A stretch of DNA of 64,000 bases from Fuerstiella sp. (GTDB taxonomy: Bacteria > Planctomycetota > Planctomycetia > Planctomycetales > Planctomycetaceae), in the NCBI GenBank assembly GCA_029245955.1, contig JAQWOH010000025.1, positions 124,001 to 188,000 of the forward strand. The letters are read 5' to 3'. The notes under the pieces were generated by a model that saw only the letters and a list, made by a program, of their open reading frames with translations, made no database searches and was not told the origin of the DNA. The position numbers were made by a program, and so were the translations under genes. Position 1 is the first letter of the stretch, and each line of letters opens with the position of its first letter. Positions 48,231 through 57,707 of the stretch are shown in pieces.

Positions 48231-48409
48231 CAATTTGACTTGTCAGTCTTGGGCGGTGTCGATTCCTCGATCGTGTCGTCCGGGGCATCTGCAGTGCTTG
48301 ATGAGGCCGCCGAAGGAGACTGTGGCGGGGAAACGGATCGGCGTTCGCTGCAGCCCGCCGGCAACATAGATGACGCAACTATGACGCAGACAGTCAGCAG
48401 CACTCTCAT
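48230..48409 (-). CDS. Small putative lipoprotein
   Basis: A 59-residue protein with a lipoprotein signal peptide; the lipobox LPAGC puts the lipidated Cys at residue 20. The mature part is a short Ser/Pro/Ala-rich acidic tail without a fold. The ATG at 48409 fits the signal peptide exactly; the longer upstream frame does not. It probably anchors in a membrane facing the periplasm. No family was recognised. Confidence 0.6.
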   Translation of the reverse strand: MRVLLTVCVIVASSMLPAGCSERRSVSPPQSPSAASSSTADAPDDTIEESTPPKTDKSN

Positions 48410-49056
48410 TTTCGCAGCGATACAGTTGGGGCGCGAAGTCGGACGGCTCATGAGGGTTCCGTTAAGGGGCATAAAAATAGCATAAAAATGAATCAAAGCA
48501 TCCAGCCGGCAATTGATCGATGATGCCGACAGCCGAGGCATCATGTCGAAGTGATGATGAACAATGAAGGTTTGCTCGGCCGATTAGCGTTTCGACGATA
48601 GAAATTAGCGACGTTGAACGAGACTTGAGGCGAAGGGCTGTATAGGTTGCGGGAGATGGGAATCTTAAGGTGGTTCATTGGCGAACGGGTGTGGGGTGTT
48701 GTAAACACCATTTTAGAAACAACTTACGAAGAAAGTTCGGGCAATCGTCCATGGTTGGATTGACCAAACATCAGAATCTGTAGCGATTGTGCGGATTTTT
48801 CTGAAAATCCGGGGGTGTGTTGTCGATAAGGCATGATGTTGTGCGTTCTTTTTCCGCACATCGTCCGTTCTTTGACAACTCAATCTGAAGACATGATCCA
48901 GTGCGAACATTGGGTTTGGCAGGGCCAGTCCGGTCTGATCGCGAAACGTGTATCGAACAAGGGTCTTGACAGTAAGTCTATTGTAACCATACAGTTGAGT
49001 CATTCTGGCGGTTGCATAAAGATACTCAAAAGGCCCTTTCTCGGGAGACTTTGGTC
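48410..49056 (+). promoter_or_regulatory. Long leader/promoter region of the HU gene
   Basis: About 650 gene-free bases. Two TTGACA boxes, identical to the sigma-70 -35 consensus, lie at 48872-48877 and 48966-48971, but neither has a clear TATAAT-like box 16-18 bases on. A ribosome-binding site GGGAG at 49043-49047 precedes the GTG start by 9 bases. The rest is unexplained and A/T-richer than nearby genes. Confidence 0.35.
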
Positions 49057-49518
49057 GTGACCAAGAAAGAGATTGTGAAAGCAATTTCGGAAGAGCTGGG
49101 GCTGACCCAGCTGAAGACGAAAGAAATCGTTCAAAAGACCTTTGATGCCATCGTGGAAACGCTCGTCACCGACCGCCGTATCGAGTTACGGAACTTTGGA
49201 GTGTTTGAGGTCAAAAAACGGGCGGCTCGAAAGGCCCGCAATCCTCGGACCGGCGGACAGGTGGAAGTCCCTGCCAAGTTTGTAGTTACGTTCAAACCTG
49301 GCAAGGAAATGGAAGAGCGAGTGTTGCAGCTGGAAGAAGCCGAGTTCGCTCGCGAACAGGCGGAACGGGCTGCCCAGGCGGCAGCTTCCAATCCGGTGCC
49401 GTTGCCCTATTCGGGTAGCATGCCGACTTCTCCTGCACAGCACGGGCCAGGAACAATAGATCCACAGCCTGTTTACAAGCCACCAGCAGGCCCATCTCCA
49501 AACAGTAATAACGGCTGA
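49057..49518 (+). CDS. HU/IHF family DNA-binding protein with C-terminal extension
   Basis: A 153-residue nucleoid protein. Residues 1-90 are a complete HU domain: [26 protein letters not shown], and RNPRTG (61-66) of the DNA-binding arm, whose Pro intercalates into DNA. The usual HU protein ends near residue 90. Here about 60 residues follow, first a charged helix ([18 protein letters not shown]), then a Pro/Ser/Gly/Asn-rich tail. The GTG at 49057 is chosen by its GGGAG ribosome-binding site; it also matches the conserved HU N-terminus. The role is DNA bending and compaction; the tail may mediate interactions. Confidence 0.92.
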   Translation: MTKKEIVKAISEELGLTQLKTKEIVQKTFDAIVETLVTDRRIELRNFGVFEVKKRAARKARNPRTGGQVEVPAKFVVTFKPGKEMEERVLQLEEAEFAREQAERAAQAAASNPVPLPYSGSMPTSPAQHGPGTIDPQPVYKPPAGPSPNSNNG

Positions 49519-49686
49519 AAAGCTGTTGCAGTGGCATCAGATCATGTTTTCAGGTTGAGTTGTCGGATACGAAATTGGACAACCGCTCATTGAGCATCGG
49601 AAACAACGGGAACTGATCAATCGGCGTCTGGATCTGAAAGTGCGACACCGCACAATGATCACGAGCCGAGTCCACGGAAGGACACG

Positions 49687-49914
49687 ATGATGAAACTGCG
49701 AAAACGTCTTCTCATGGGATTACTGCTGGGATGCATGTCCTTCAATCTTGGATGTGCAATGCCGATCTGGCACCCTTCTCCGGACATTCGCGCCCGACAA
49801 TTAATCTACTCGTCCGAAAGTTTGCGGCACATCCCGGAAATCTGGGAACGCATCTGGGGTCTTGAGCTGCCGGACCTGGCGACGCCCTACCGAGTCCATG
49901 GTGGCGTGATTTAA
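49687..49914 (+). CDS. Small putative lipoprotein
   Basis: A 75-residue protein with a basic N-terminus, a hydrophobic signal and a lipobox at FNLGC (Cys23). The mature part (about 50 residues) is hydrophilic, with SLRHIPEIWERIWGLELPD, which could form an amphipathic helix. A good ribosome-binding site (GGAAGGA) precedes the ATG. A hairpin terminator follows at 49949. The family resembles short conserved planctomycete lipoproteins, but no function is known. Confidence 0.75.
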   Translation: MMKLRKRLLMGLLLGCMSFNLGCAMPIWHPSPDIRARQLIYSSESLRHIPEIWERIWGLELPDLATPYRVHGGVI

Positions 49915-49948
49915 ACGCACTGCCACGCAAAGTATCACCAACGATCAT

Positions 49949-49983
49949 GAAGACCGCCTAACGCCCCGCGCAGGACGGTCTTC
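49949..49983 (+). terminator. Rho-independent-like terminator
   Basis: An 8-bp stem (gaagaccg / cggtcttc) with a 19-base GC-rich loop is followed by gtttgtatt. It lies 35 bases after the small lipoprotein stop. Confidence 0.5.
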
Positions 49984-50339
49984 GTTTGTATTAGGCCACG
50001 AGCATTGTCATTCGGCACGAATGAAGTCCGGCGTTCTGTCGCTGCCGCGACACGAGAGGTCGTTCTTAACCTCGTCACTAGCGGCATGCAGCATTTTCCG
50101 GGCCGTCCACGGGTGTTGTGACGACCCAACGCCGGCAGAAAATGGGCATGCGTAAACCGAGAATGCCGGAACATTCCGACGACGCGCCAGGGCTGGTGTG
50201 TACGACAGGTGAACACTGCGTCACCCCCGCAATATGTTGAAAGCAGGCAGCTTCCCTGGTATTCTGATTCTGCTGTTGAATCGCAGGGCCCGGGCTTTCG
50301 GTAATAACACGCCGCGCATTATTCGGACGCACATTTTGA
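49984..50339. other. Intergenic region
   Basis: A gap of 356 bases upstream of the TPR gene. It should contain that gene's promoter. No gene or clear motif was recognised. Confidence 0.4.
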
Positions 50340-51635
50340 ATGTCTTCTCGTTCCCCATCATCAATCGCGGTGGAACGACGTGGCGGACGCGTGCGGAAGA
50401 GGCGATTGCTGGTTTGTCTGGCGTTGTTGACGTCGGTTGGGTTGGTCATCTGGTGGCAGGATCGACCTCTGCGAGAAATATCGGCACTGCTGGCCGAAGA
50501 GGACTTTGATGCCTCGCTGACATTGGCAAACGAGTTTCTGGCAGGACATCGGCGTGACAGTCGTGCACAGATTCTCAAAGCCCGCGCACTAACCGGGCTC
50601 GGCCGCCACGATGCTGCGGACGCATTGTTTCGCAGAGTTGCGCTGGAATCGAGCGGGTTTCCCGATGACTCGGACGCTCTGCGTGCATGGTCGGTAAGTC
50701 TGTTGTCTTCGGAAAAATGGCTTCGCGCAGTTTCCGTTCTGGAAATTCTTCATCAGAGCGCGCCGGCCGATCCGGAAACGCTGTATCGCCTGACGGTGGC
50801 CCGAATTCGTCTCAGACAATACGAAGACGCGCTGCACTCCGCAAAACAACTGTCGACGGTCTCTGGTCATGAAGAAGAGGCCCACGTCATGATCGGAACA
50901 ATCCATCACGATCGAGGGAATCGCCAGGCCGCACTGGATGCCTGGGAAGTTGTGCTGAATACGAATCCGGCGGCGACAAATCTTCAGATTTCTGCGGGCG
51001 AGTTCAAGGCGATGGTTGGAGAGGAATTGCTCGAACTGGGATTTCCACAGCGTGCAGCCGAGATTCTGGAAGAGAGTGTAAAAACCGAATCAATGGCCCG
51101 AGCCTATACGTACCTGGGCAGAGCCTATTCTCAGACCAATCGACAGGCGAAGGCCAGTCAGGCCTGGCAGGATGCGTTGCGCTGTGACGACATGGACGTG
51201 GAGGCCCGCGAGGAACTGGCGAATGCGGCGTTGCGAGAGCGACAGCCGCAGCAAGCCGTTGAGCTGATGCAGCCGTTGGCAGCGGCAAATCGCATAAAAA
51301 GCAGTTCAGCTTATGTTCTTCAGCGTGCCTATGCGCAACTGCAGCAGAAAGAAAATACCGAGCGGTGGCGGGACCGTGCCAACGCCCTGCGGGAGATCGA
51401 GAAGAAGAGAAGCCAGATCGCTGAGCTGATTCGAAAGGAAAAGGATCCTTTCTGGTCCGGATTTCTTCACGCATACGACCTGGCAGATCAGAAGCAATGG
51501 GCTAGTGCCGAACGAATTGTGAGCGACATGCTGTTGCAGCACCCGGACGCAGATCTGCTGCGGGATCTGGCGGAGTCCATTCGTCAACGGAATCAGCTTC
51601 CTGAGTTGAGTCGGCTGATGGGAAAGCAATACTGA
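50340..51635 (+). CDS. TPR repeat protein, membrane-anchored
   Basis: A 431-residue protein with a basic N-terminus, one span (about 23-39) and then about ten helical TPR-like repeats (for example ALTGLGRHDAADALFRRV, AYTYLGRAYSQTNRQAKASQAW). The repeat part is predicted to be extracytoplasmic. TPR proteins scaffold protein complexes. The downstream CRTAC1 lipoprotein gene and the matching TPR/CRTAC1 pair at 55853-59060 suggest the two work together, which is inference. Confidence 0.8.
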   Translation: MSSRSPSSIAVERRGGRVRKRRLLVCLALLTSVGLVIWWQDRPLREISALLAEEDFDASLTLANEFLAGHRRDSRAQILKARALTGLGRHDAADALFRRVALESSGFPDDSDALRAWSVSLLSSEKWLRAVSVLEILHQSAPADPETLYRLTVARIRLRQYEDALHSAKQLSTVSGHEEEAHVMIGTIHHDRGNRQAALDAWEVVLNTNPAATNLQISAGEFKAMVGEELLELGFPQRAAEILEESVKTESMARAYTYLGRAYSQTNRQAKASQAWQDALRCDDMDVEAREELANAALRERQPQQAVELMQPLAAANRIKSSSAYVLQRAYAQLQQKENTERWRDRANALREIEKKRSQIAELIRKEKDPFWSGFLHAYDLADQKQWASAERIVSDMLLQHPDADLLRDLAESIRQRNQLPELSRLMGKQY

Positions 51636-51819
51636 GGCAGCTTACTTCCTGTCATAGGCGATACTGGCTCGTCACAGCGACGGAACTGCAACAAGAAAGC
51701 GTTCTTCGTCGCCACATGTCGGCATCAAATGCTGTAGACTACTACGGCACAGTGAGCTGAGAGAGCGTGAATCATTTACCGGCTGCGATGTCCCAACGTT
51801 GACGATCCGTCCTGACCAC

Positions 51820-53625
51820 ATGCCACTGACACCATCAACCAAATGTGCCATTGTGCTTGCGTGTGCCGTCGCTGGCTGTAAGCAGCAGGCCGATTCAGGG
51901 CCTCCGAAGGACAGAACTCAGCCCGCCGGGGACCACGTCTTCGTGAATCCCACCACGAACGCGTCGGTGGATAAACCGCGACCTGGTCCGGCTGATGAGC
52001 ATACCACAATCCGGCTGTTCGAAGTCCCCGTTGCTGCAAGTGGTGTCGACTTTCAGCACGTCAGCGGCAATTCAAAGGAGAAGCCGTTTCCGGCAGCGAA
52101 CGGAAGTGGCATGGGGATGATTGATTGCGATCTTGACGGTCGAGTCGATCTTTATTTTGCAACCGGACGTTCATTTCCATTCGATTCCGAAAGCGACGGG
52201 CCGGTCAACAGAATCTATCGCAATCTGGGTGCACTGAAATTTCAGGATGTCACCAGTGAATCCGGGCTGGGCGATGCGGGGTATGGCGTTGCCGTCGCCG
52301 TCGGTGACTTCGATGCGGACGGTTTTCCGGACGTGTATGTCACTCGGTTTGGCCAGAACCGCCTGTATCGCAATCTGGGTGACGGTACGTTTGAATCGTA
52401 TCCGCTTTTGTCCGGAGGAAACTTTTCGACCAGTGCAGCGTTTCTCGATGCCAATGCCGACGGTTTGCTCGACTTGTATGTCTGTAATTACGGCGAGTGG
52501 TCGTTTGATGAGAATCCGTTTTGTGGTGATCGAGCAGCCGACGTTCGGATCTTCTGCAGCCCCAAGTCGCTGAAGCCCGAGCAGGATTGTCTTTTGCAGA
52601 ATCTCGCCGACGGCACGTTTCAGGACGTGACGTCGGCGGCAGGTCTAGACGAACTGAGTGGTCGTGCTCAGGGAGTTCTGGCATCCGATGTCGATGGCGA
52701 CGGCGATGTGGACCTGTATATCGGGAACGACATACATCCGAATTTTCTGTACATGAATACCGGCGGTGGCAAATTCTCAGATGTCACGGAAATCAGCGGA
52801 ACCGCATATGATCGGAACGGTCAGATGCAGGCGGGTATGGGCGTCGCGGGGGGCGATGTTAACCGAGACGGCCTGTGGGATCTGTTCGTCACCAATTTTG
52901 AAGGCGAATACAACACGCTGTATCTGCAGCATTCTTTAAATGACTTTCACGATGTTTCCACGACCCACGGCCTTGCCGCGGCCTCGAAACCGTGGGTCGG
53001 CTGGGGAACCGCGATCGTTGATCTGGATCTTGACGGCTGGAAGGATCTGATCGTCACGAACGGACACGTAGACGACAATCTACAGCAGATGTCACGCGAT
53101 GTTCCCTGGGAACAGCCTGCACTGGTGTGGCAGAACAACGAGGGACGTTTTCAGATGCTGGGCAATTCTGTGGGGAGCTACTTTGGAAAATCGCATCCGG
53201 GGCGCGGGCTAGCCACGGCGGATCTGGACAATGATGGCGACACTGATGTCGTGATCACGCACCAGGATCAGCGTCCGGCCGTTTTGCGTAACGATGTCAT
53301 TACGGAAGCTGCAGGTCCAGCTTCGTCGCTGTATTTAAGACTGATCGGAAGAGTCAGCAATCGCGACGCAGTGGGCGGCAGAGTCATGGTCCCGTCCGCT
53401 GCGGTGCCACAGATTGAACAGGTGGAAAACGGAGGCAGTTACCTGTCCGCTCATGATTCGCGTTTGATTCTGGCAGTCGATAACGCCGGGACAATTGACA
53501 TCGAAATCCTATGGCCGTCGGGAGTTTCCAGTCGAATCAGCGGTCTGGACCCCGCGCGGGATTATGATATCGTGGAACCCGTGGAGACCGGTTCCGCACC
53601 TTTGGTTTTCTATCGTCCGTCATGA
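51820..53625 (+). CDS. CRTAC1 family lipoprotein (FG-GAP/VCBS plus ASPIC/UnbV) (1 of 2)
   Basis: A 601-residue lipoprotein; the lipobox AVAGC gives lipidated Cys20. The body is a beta-propeller of FG-GAP/VCBS repeats with calcium-type loops (DLDGRVDLYFATG, DFDADGFPDVYVTRFG, DVDGDGDVDLYIGND). It ends in an ASPIC/UnbV module (about 500-590) with EQVENGGSYLSAHDSR. Proteins of this type are common and numerous in Planctomycetes and are thought to act at the cell surface in binding or adhesion. The ATG at 51820 is chosen for the lipobox. Confidence 0.88.
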   Translation: MPLTPSTKCAIVLACAVAGCKQQADSGPPKDRTQPAGDHVFVNPTTNASVDKPRPGPADEHTTIRLFEVPVAASGVDFQHVSGNSKEKPFPAANGSGMGMIDCDLDGRVDLYFATGRSFPFDSESDGPVNRIYRNLGALKFQDVTSESGLGDAGYGVAVAVGDFDADGFPDVYVTRFGQNRLYRNLGDGTFESYPLLSGGNFSTSAAFLDANADGLLDLYVCNYGEWSFDENPFCGDRAADVRIFCSPKSLKPEQDCLLQNLADGTFQDVTSAAGLDELSGRAQGVLASDVDGDGDVDLYIGNDIHPNFLYMNTGGGKFSDVTEISGTAYDRNGQMQAGMGVAGGDVNRDGLWDLFVTNFEGEYNTLYLQHSLNDFHDVSTTHGLAAASKPWVGWGTAIVDLDLDGWKDLIVTNGHVDDNLQQMSRDVPWEQPALVWQNNEGRFQMLGNSVGSYFGKSHPGRGLATADLDNDGDTDVVITHQDQRPAVLRNDVITEAAGPASSLYLRLIGRVSNRDAVGGRVMVPSAAVPQIEQVENGGSYLSAHDSRLILAVDNAGTIDIEILWPSGVSSRISGLDPARDYDIVEPVETGSAPLVFYRPS

Positions 53626-53644
53626 TTTGCCAGAAAGTCCAGCT

Positions 53645-54358
53645 GTGACCGAAACGACCGAACCGGATGATCGATCGAGTTCTGCCGAAACTCCTTCGGT
53701 AAAAGAGGGGGCTTCACTCGTCAGCGTTGCAGTCCTGTGCATCCTGGCTGGCGTAACCGCCTGGGCGTGTTATGTTTGGGTGACCGGAGAGAACGGATTC
53801 GATATTCGTCGTTTCGCAATGGTGGGTGAAAGGCAGATCGAATTTCATGCTGTTGACGGTGACGTCTTCTTTAATGATGAACCGGTCAGGGTCGGCCACG
53901 TCGCGGCGGTTTCGGTAGTTGACAGGTATGGTTTGACCCGCGTGATTGGTCCAATTACTGATAATGGAACGTTTGAATTCTATACAGAAGTCGATGGCAA
54001 ACTGACGAAAGGGGTGCCCGTCGGCGAATACAAGTTACTGTTGATGGTGTCTCATCCATCTCCTGGCCTGGGGGCCCCATCGCCAATGCTGCCTCCCCAG
54101 TACTACGATCCGGCCCGTACGCCGCTCTCGATGGCAGTGACGTCTGACCCGGATGGCAAGCACATCACCATCAAGGAACATGGAGAGCTACTTCCTGATG
54201 TTGCAGGACAAAGTGCACGGTTCCGGCCTGATGATGAGCGGGAAACCGACGCCCCTGTAGAAGCAGGCGATGCGTCAGAAGCAGGCGATGCGTCAGAAGC
54301 AGGTGACGCTGTACAAGATCCAGCAGACACGCCCAACGCTGAGGACACCGCAACATGA
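53645..54358 (+). CDS. Membrane-anchored carboxypeptidase-regulatory-like protein
   Basis: A 237-residue protein with a hydrophilic N-terminus, one span (about 27-47) and a beta-sandwich-like domain (about 70-185). The pattern GDVFFNDEPVRVG ... GVPVGEYKLLLMV ... LPPQYYDPARTPLSMAV resembles the transthyretin/carboxypeptidase-regulatory-like proteins that typically sit beside DUF1559 genes in planctomycetes. The C-terminus is Glu/Asp/Ala-rich with three EAGDAS-type repeats. It starts with a GTG 19 bases after the CRTAC1 stop, so it is probably co-transcribed. No enzymatic role is expected. Confidence 0.7.
   Translation: MTETTEPDDRSSSAETPSVKEGASLVSVAVLCILAGVTAWACYVWVTGENGFDIRRFAMVGERQIEFHAVDGDVFFNDEPVRVGHVAAVSVVDRYGLTRVIGPITDNGTFEFYTEVDGKLTKGVPVGEYKLLLMVSHPSPGLGAPSPMLPPQYYDPARTPLSMAVTSDPDGKHITIKEHGELLPDVAGQSARFRPDDERETDAPVEAGDASEAGDASEAGDAVQDPADTPNAEDTAT
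54260..54313 (+). repeat. 18-bp in-frame repeat (EAGDAS), three copies
   Basis: The unit gaagcaggcgatgcgtca occurs twice without change (54260, 54278), then once diverged (54296). It encodes EAGDAS and is likely to vary in copy number. Confidence 0.85.
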
Positions 54359-54561
54359 CAGTAAATCCGAGCAGTTTGAGACATTTCAGGGGAAACAAGG
54401 TTCGAATTCGGCACGTATTTGCGTTATTATCAGATGTGGAATATTCGGGTTGATGGACGTTTATTGCATCAGCTCCCACCGCCGGAACGACATTGTATTT
54501 AACACGTTCTCGCAGTTGCGTTTTCTTGTTTTTGATTGTTCGTATTCAAAGGTCATGGCCA

Positions 54562-55623
54562 ATGAAATCCCAAAGACACTTGCGTGTTGGATTCACGTTG
54601 ATCGAATTGCTGGTAGTAATCGCAATCATTGCGATCCTGATTGCACTGCTGCTGCCTGCCGTACAGCAGGCGCGCGAGGCCGCTCGGCGAACCCAGTGCA
54701 AGAACAATCTGAAGCAGCTTGGGCTGGCACAGCACAATTATCACGATGTCTACAACTTGTTTCCCGCAACAATTGGCTGGAATGCGACTCCTGATGAACG
54801 CAAAGGGAATTTCTCTGACAAGGTCGCAATGCTGCCATATATCGACCGAGCGGCGGAGTACAATCTGCGTGACGAAAACCGGCGACCGTATGAGCCGAGC
54901 GGCTGGCACGGGTCAGACAACATCACAGCATTTGGTGGAACAATTCCGGCCTTTAACTGTCCATCGGTGTCGAAGGATCACGCTGACAGTAGGCACAACC
55001 AGACATCCTTTACCTATGCGGTCAACATGGGGGTGATGCGTTACAATGGTGGTGGTCGACAGGGAACACATAATGGGGTCGGGTACTACGCCGCCCCCGG
55101 CGGGATTACCGCGGACTCGTCCGTTAGTTTTTCAAGCCTGATTGACGGGGCCTCGAACACGGCGTCATATGCAGAATTTGTTCCATCACCGGGTGCTGCC
55201 GGAACAGGAGGTACTCAGAGTCCGCATCTGAAGAAATTCCAAACTTACCAATGGGCCGCAAACGTTCCGACACACGACGGTTTGCGAGACTCCTGTCTGG
55301 CTAATGCCGCCGCAGGAGACATGGGTAACAGCAATAACACCTGGCGTCAGTCGATTAAGGGTTCTGCCTGGTCGTGGGCGTTCATCGGAACAGGAGCCGC
55401 ATATTCACACAATATGTTGCCAAATGAGCCGTCCTGCCACCATATGTTTGGCGGCACTGACTGGGGTGGAGACTCCATGATGGCAGCTGGCAGTCTTCAT
55501 ACGGGTGGTGCGCAGATATTGCTGGCAGATGGCAGTGTTCGGTTCGTCTCGGAAAACATCGACACGTCTACCTGGTGGTCACTTGGAACCCGCAATGGCA
55601 GTGAGGTGCTAGGCGAATTCTAA
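54562..55623 (+). CDS. DUF1559 prepilin-type protein
   Basis: A 353-residue pseudopilin-like protein. The N-terminal methylation/cleavage motif [21 protein letters not shown] (split: G then FTLIELL) lies at about 10-30, followed by [17 protein letters not shown] and [15 protein letters not shown], the DUF1559 signature. The C-terminal H-X9-DG-type motif appears as [21 protein letters not shown]1559 proteins are hugely expanded in Planctomycetes, are processed by prepilin peptidase, and are assumed to be surface-exposed; their role is unsettled. The ATG at 54562 is chosen because the motif starts nine codons later. A strong hairpin follows the stop. Confidence 0.9.
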   Translation: MKSQRHLRVGFTLIELLVVIAIIAILIALLLPAVQQAREAARRTQCKNNLKQLGLAQHNYHDVYNLFPATIGWNATPDERKGNFSDKVAMLPYIDRAAEYNLRDENRRPYEPSGWHGSDNITAFGGTIPAFNCPSVSKDHADSRHNQTSFTYAVNMGVMRYNGGGRQGTHNGVGYYAAPGGITADSSVSFSSLIDGASNTASYAEFVPSPGAAGTGGTQSPHLKKFQTYQWAANVPTHDGLRDSCLANAAAGDMGNSNNTWRQSIKGSAWSWAFIGTGAAYSHNMLPNEPSCHHMFGGTDWGGDSMMAAGSLHTGGAQILLADGSVRFVSENIDTSTWWSLGTRNGSEVLGEF

Positions 55624-55653
55624 GCTGTCCGCCTGATATCACGTTGTAATCAA

Positions 55654-55701
55654 TTTACAGAAGAAGCCGAACCCTTCAACGGGTTCGGCTTCTTCTGTAA
55701 A
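55654..55701. terminator. Perfect 21-bp hairpin terminator
   Basis: Two 21-base arms (55654-55674 and 55681-55701, each rich in GAA/TTC and including gaagccgaaccc) pair without mismatch around a 6-base loop, 30 bases after the DUF1559 stop. The A/T-rich outer ends make it able to terminate in both directions. Confidence 0.85.
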
Positions 55702-55852
55702 GAGACGTCATGATTCTGAAATTGCGTCTCAGGCATAATCAGTAAGCTGCGGGGCGTCACAACGACCTGAATCATCAGCCGACTGGTTTCTGCTACGGTA
55801 CGCGACAGATGTTTCTGTATAGTGACGCTTGTGCCAGAGAATTCACCTCGAA

Positions 55853-57682
55853 ATGGTTTGCCGATACGACAATCACTTGATCCTGCTGCTGGCGATGTTC
55901 GCTGTGTTCGGATGTACGAGCAGAGATGAATCGGCTTCAACGGGTCAACGTCGCCCCGAATCTCCTGTCATCACTTCCAAGTCGGCCGGCAGTCACGATC
56001 TGGCGCAGTTACTTGACGTGAATGATTCCGGCGATGCCGAGTCTCAAGAGACGTCATTACGATTCAGAGATGTGGCTCTGTCCTCAAACGTTTCTTTCCA
56101 GCGTTTCAGTGATGCCGTTCCCGATCGCTATTTTCTGCCTGAAGTGATGGGCGGAGGTGTTGCCTTGTTTGATTACGACAACGACGGCCAGCTTGACCTG
56201 TACGCGACAAACGGTATTCCGCTGTGGGATTCTGTTCCCCGGCAGGTGAATCCTGAGAATCAACTGTTTCGGAATTGCGGCCGCGGGCAATTCGTAACGG
56301 TGACGGCTCTATCAAAGTCCGGTGACAGTCATTTCGGCCAGGGGTGCGCTGTCGGAGATTTCAACGCTGACGGCTTTCCGGATCTCTATGTGACCAACTA
56401 CGGGCGGAACTCGCTGTTCGTCAATAATGGAGACGGGACATTTAGGGATGGCACAGCCGCCGCCGGACTCGGAGACCCGTACTGGGGCACCAGTGCCGTC
56501 TGGTTCGATGCGAACCGTGATGGACTGCTGGACCTTTACGTCGTGAATTACCTGAACCTTAGCCGTGAGAACCATGAGGTATGCACATACGGTGGGGTAC
56601 GAGGTTACTGCGGACCAGGCCGTTGGGAGGGTGTCGCAGATCTGCTGTGCCTGAACCAGGGTGCTGGTGACTTCAGGGTCACATCGGCATTTGATGCACA
56701 GGATGCACAACTGGCAAAGGGGCTGGCCGTGGTGGTCTGCGATTTCGACGGGGATACGCAGCCTGAAATCTATGTGGCCAACGACATGGTACCCAACCTG
56801 CTGTTGACGCGAGCGACGGAAGCAGCGTCAGACACAGAACCGTTGTTCCGGAATGTTGCGGAACATGCCGGGTGTGCTGTCAGTAGTGATGGACGTAATG
56901 AGGCCAGCATGGGAGTCGCATGTTCGGATTTCGACAACGATGGAAAAGTCGACATCTTTCTTACCCATTACTTTCAGCATAAGAACACGTTGTATCGAAA
57001 TCTGGATTCTCTGCTGTTCGAAGATAACAGTCGTCGTTCACGTGCTGCGGCGACGAGTTTTGACACACTTGGCTTTGGAACAGTGGCCGGTGACTTTGAT
57101 CATGACAGTGATGCTGATCTGTTCATCGCAAATGGGCACGTGCTCGGGCCCTTGCATGAGCCCAATGCGATGAGGCCCCAGATGCTTGAAAACGACAGTC
57201 ATGGCGTGTTTCGTGACTCGGCCAGTGAAATCGGTGACTATTTTGTCCAGACCTGTGTTGGCCGCGGTGCGGCCAAAGGCGATTTTGACAATGACGGAAA
57301 GGTCGATATCGCCGTCAGTCATATCGATCGTCCAATGGCGCTGCTTCACAACGAAACGCACGTGTCGCATCGGTTTATCGGTCTGGAACTTCTTCCGAGA
57401 GACCGTGTTTTTCCGGTGGGTGGCCAGGTGATTGTGATTGCCGGCACGCAACGTCACGTTGTTCCGATCATTGGCGGCGGTAGTTATCTGTCTTCGTCTG
57501 ACCCGCGAGTCGTTGTCGGGCTGGGAGAGCACGAAGGACCGGTCGACGTTTCAGTTGTCTGGCCCGGTCGTGACACAGAGACGTTTCAAGATTTGTCGCC
57601 GGGGCGTTACTGGCAGGTTCGTGAAGGAAAGACGGGGCAGCCTTCGCTGGTGTTTTCTAGCGGCGGTGATTCCACGAATTAA
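55853..57682 (+). CDS. CRTAC1 family lipoprotein (FG-GAP/VCBS plus ASPIC/UnbV) (2 of 2)
   Basis: A 609-residue lipoprotein with lipobox AVFGC (Cys21). FG-GAP/VCBS repeats carry calcium-type loops (DYDNDGQLDLYATNG, DFNADGFPDLYVTNYG, DFDNDGKVDIFLTHY). The ASPIC/UnbV module lies near the C-terminus with HVVPIIGGGSYLSSSDPR. It is clearly paralogous to the protein at 51820-53625 but diverged, so the duplication is not recent. The ATG at 55853 is chosen for its signal peptide. The TPR gene follows after 25 bases, probably in the same transcript. Confidence 0.88.
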   Translation: MVCRYDNHLILLLAMFAVFGCTSRDESASTGQRRPESPVITSKSAGSHDLAQLLDVNDSGDAESQETSLRFRDVALSSNVSFQRFSDAVPDRYFLPEVMGGGVALFDYDNDGQLDLYATNGIPLWDSVPRQVNPENQLFRNCGRGQFVTVTALSKSGDSHFGQGCAVGDFNADGFPDLYVTNYGRNSLFVNNGDGTFRDGTAAAGLGDPYWGTSAVWFDANRDGLLDLYVVNYLNLSRENHEVCTYGGVRGYCGPGRWEGVADLLCLNQGAGDFRVTSAFDAQDAQLAKGLAVVVCDFDGDTQPEIYVANDMVPNLLLTRATEAASDTEPLFRNVAEHAGCAVSSDGRNEASMGVACSDFDNDGKVDIFLTHYFQHKNTLYRNLDSLLFEDNSRRSRAAATSFDTLGFGTVAGDFDHDSDADLFIANGHVLGPLHEPNAMRPQMLENDSHGVFRDSASEIGDYFVQTCVGRGAAKGDFDNDGKVDIAVSHIDRPMALLHNETHVSHRFIGLELLPRDRVFPVGGQVIVIAGTQRHVVPIIGGGSYLSSSDPRVVVGLGEHEGPVDVSVVWPGRDTETFQDLSPGRYWQVREGKTGQPSLVFSSGGDSTN

Positions 57683-57707
57683 CAGCGTGCATGTTTGATG
57701 AATTCGA

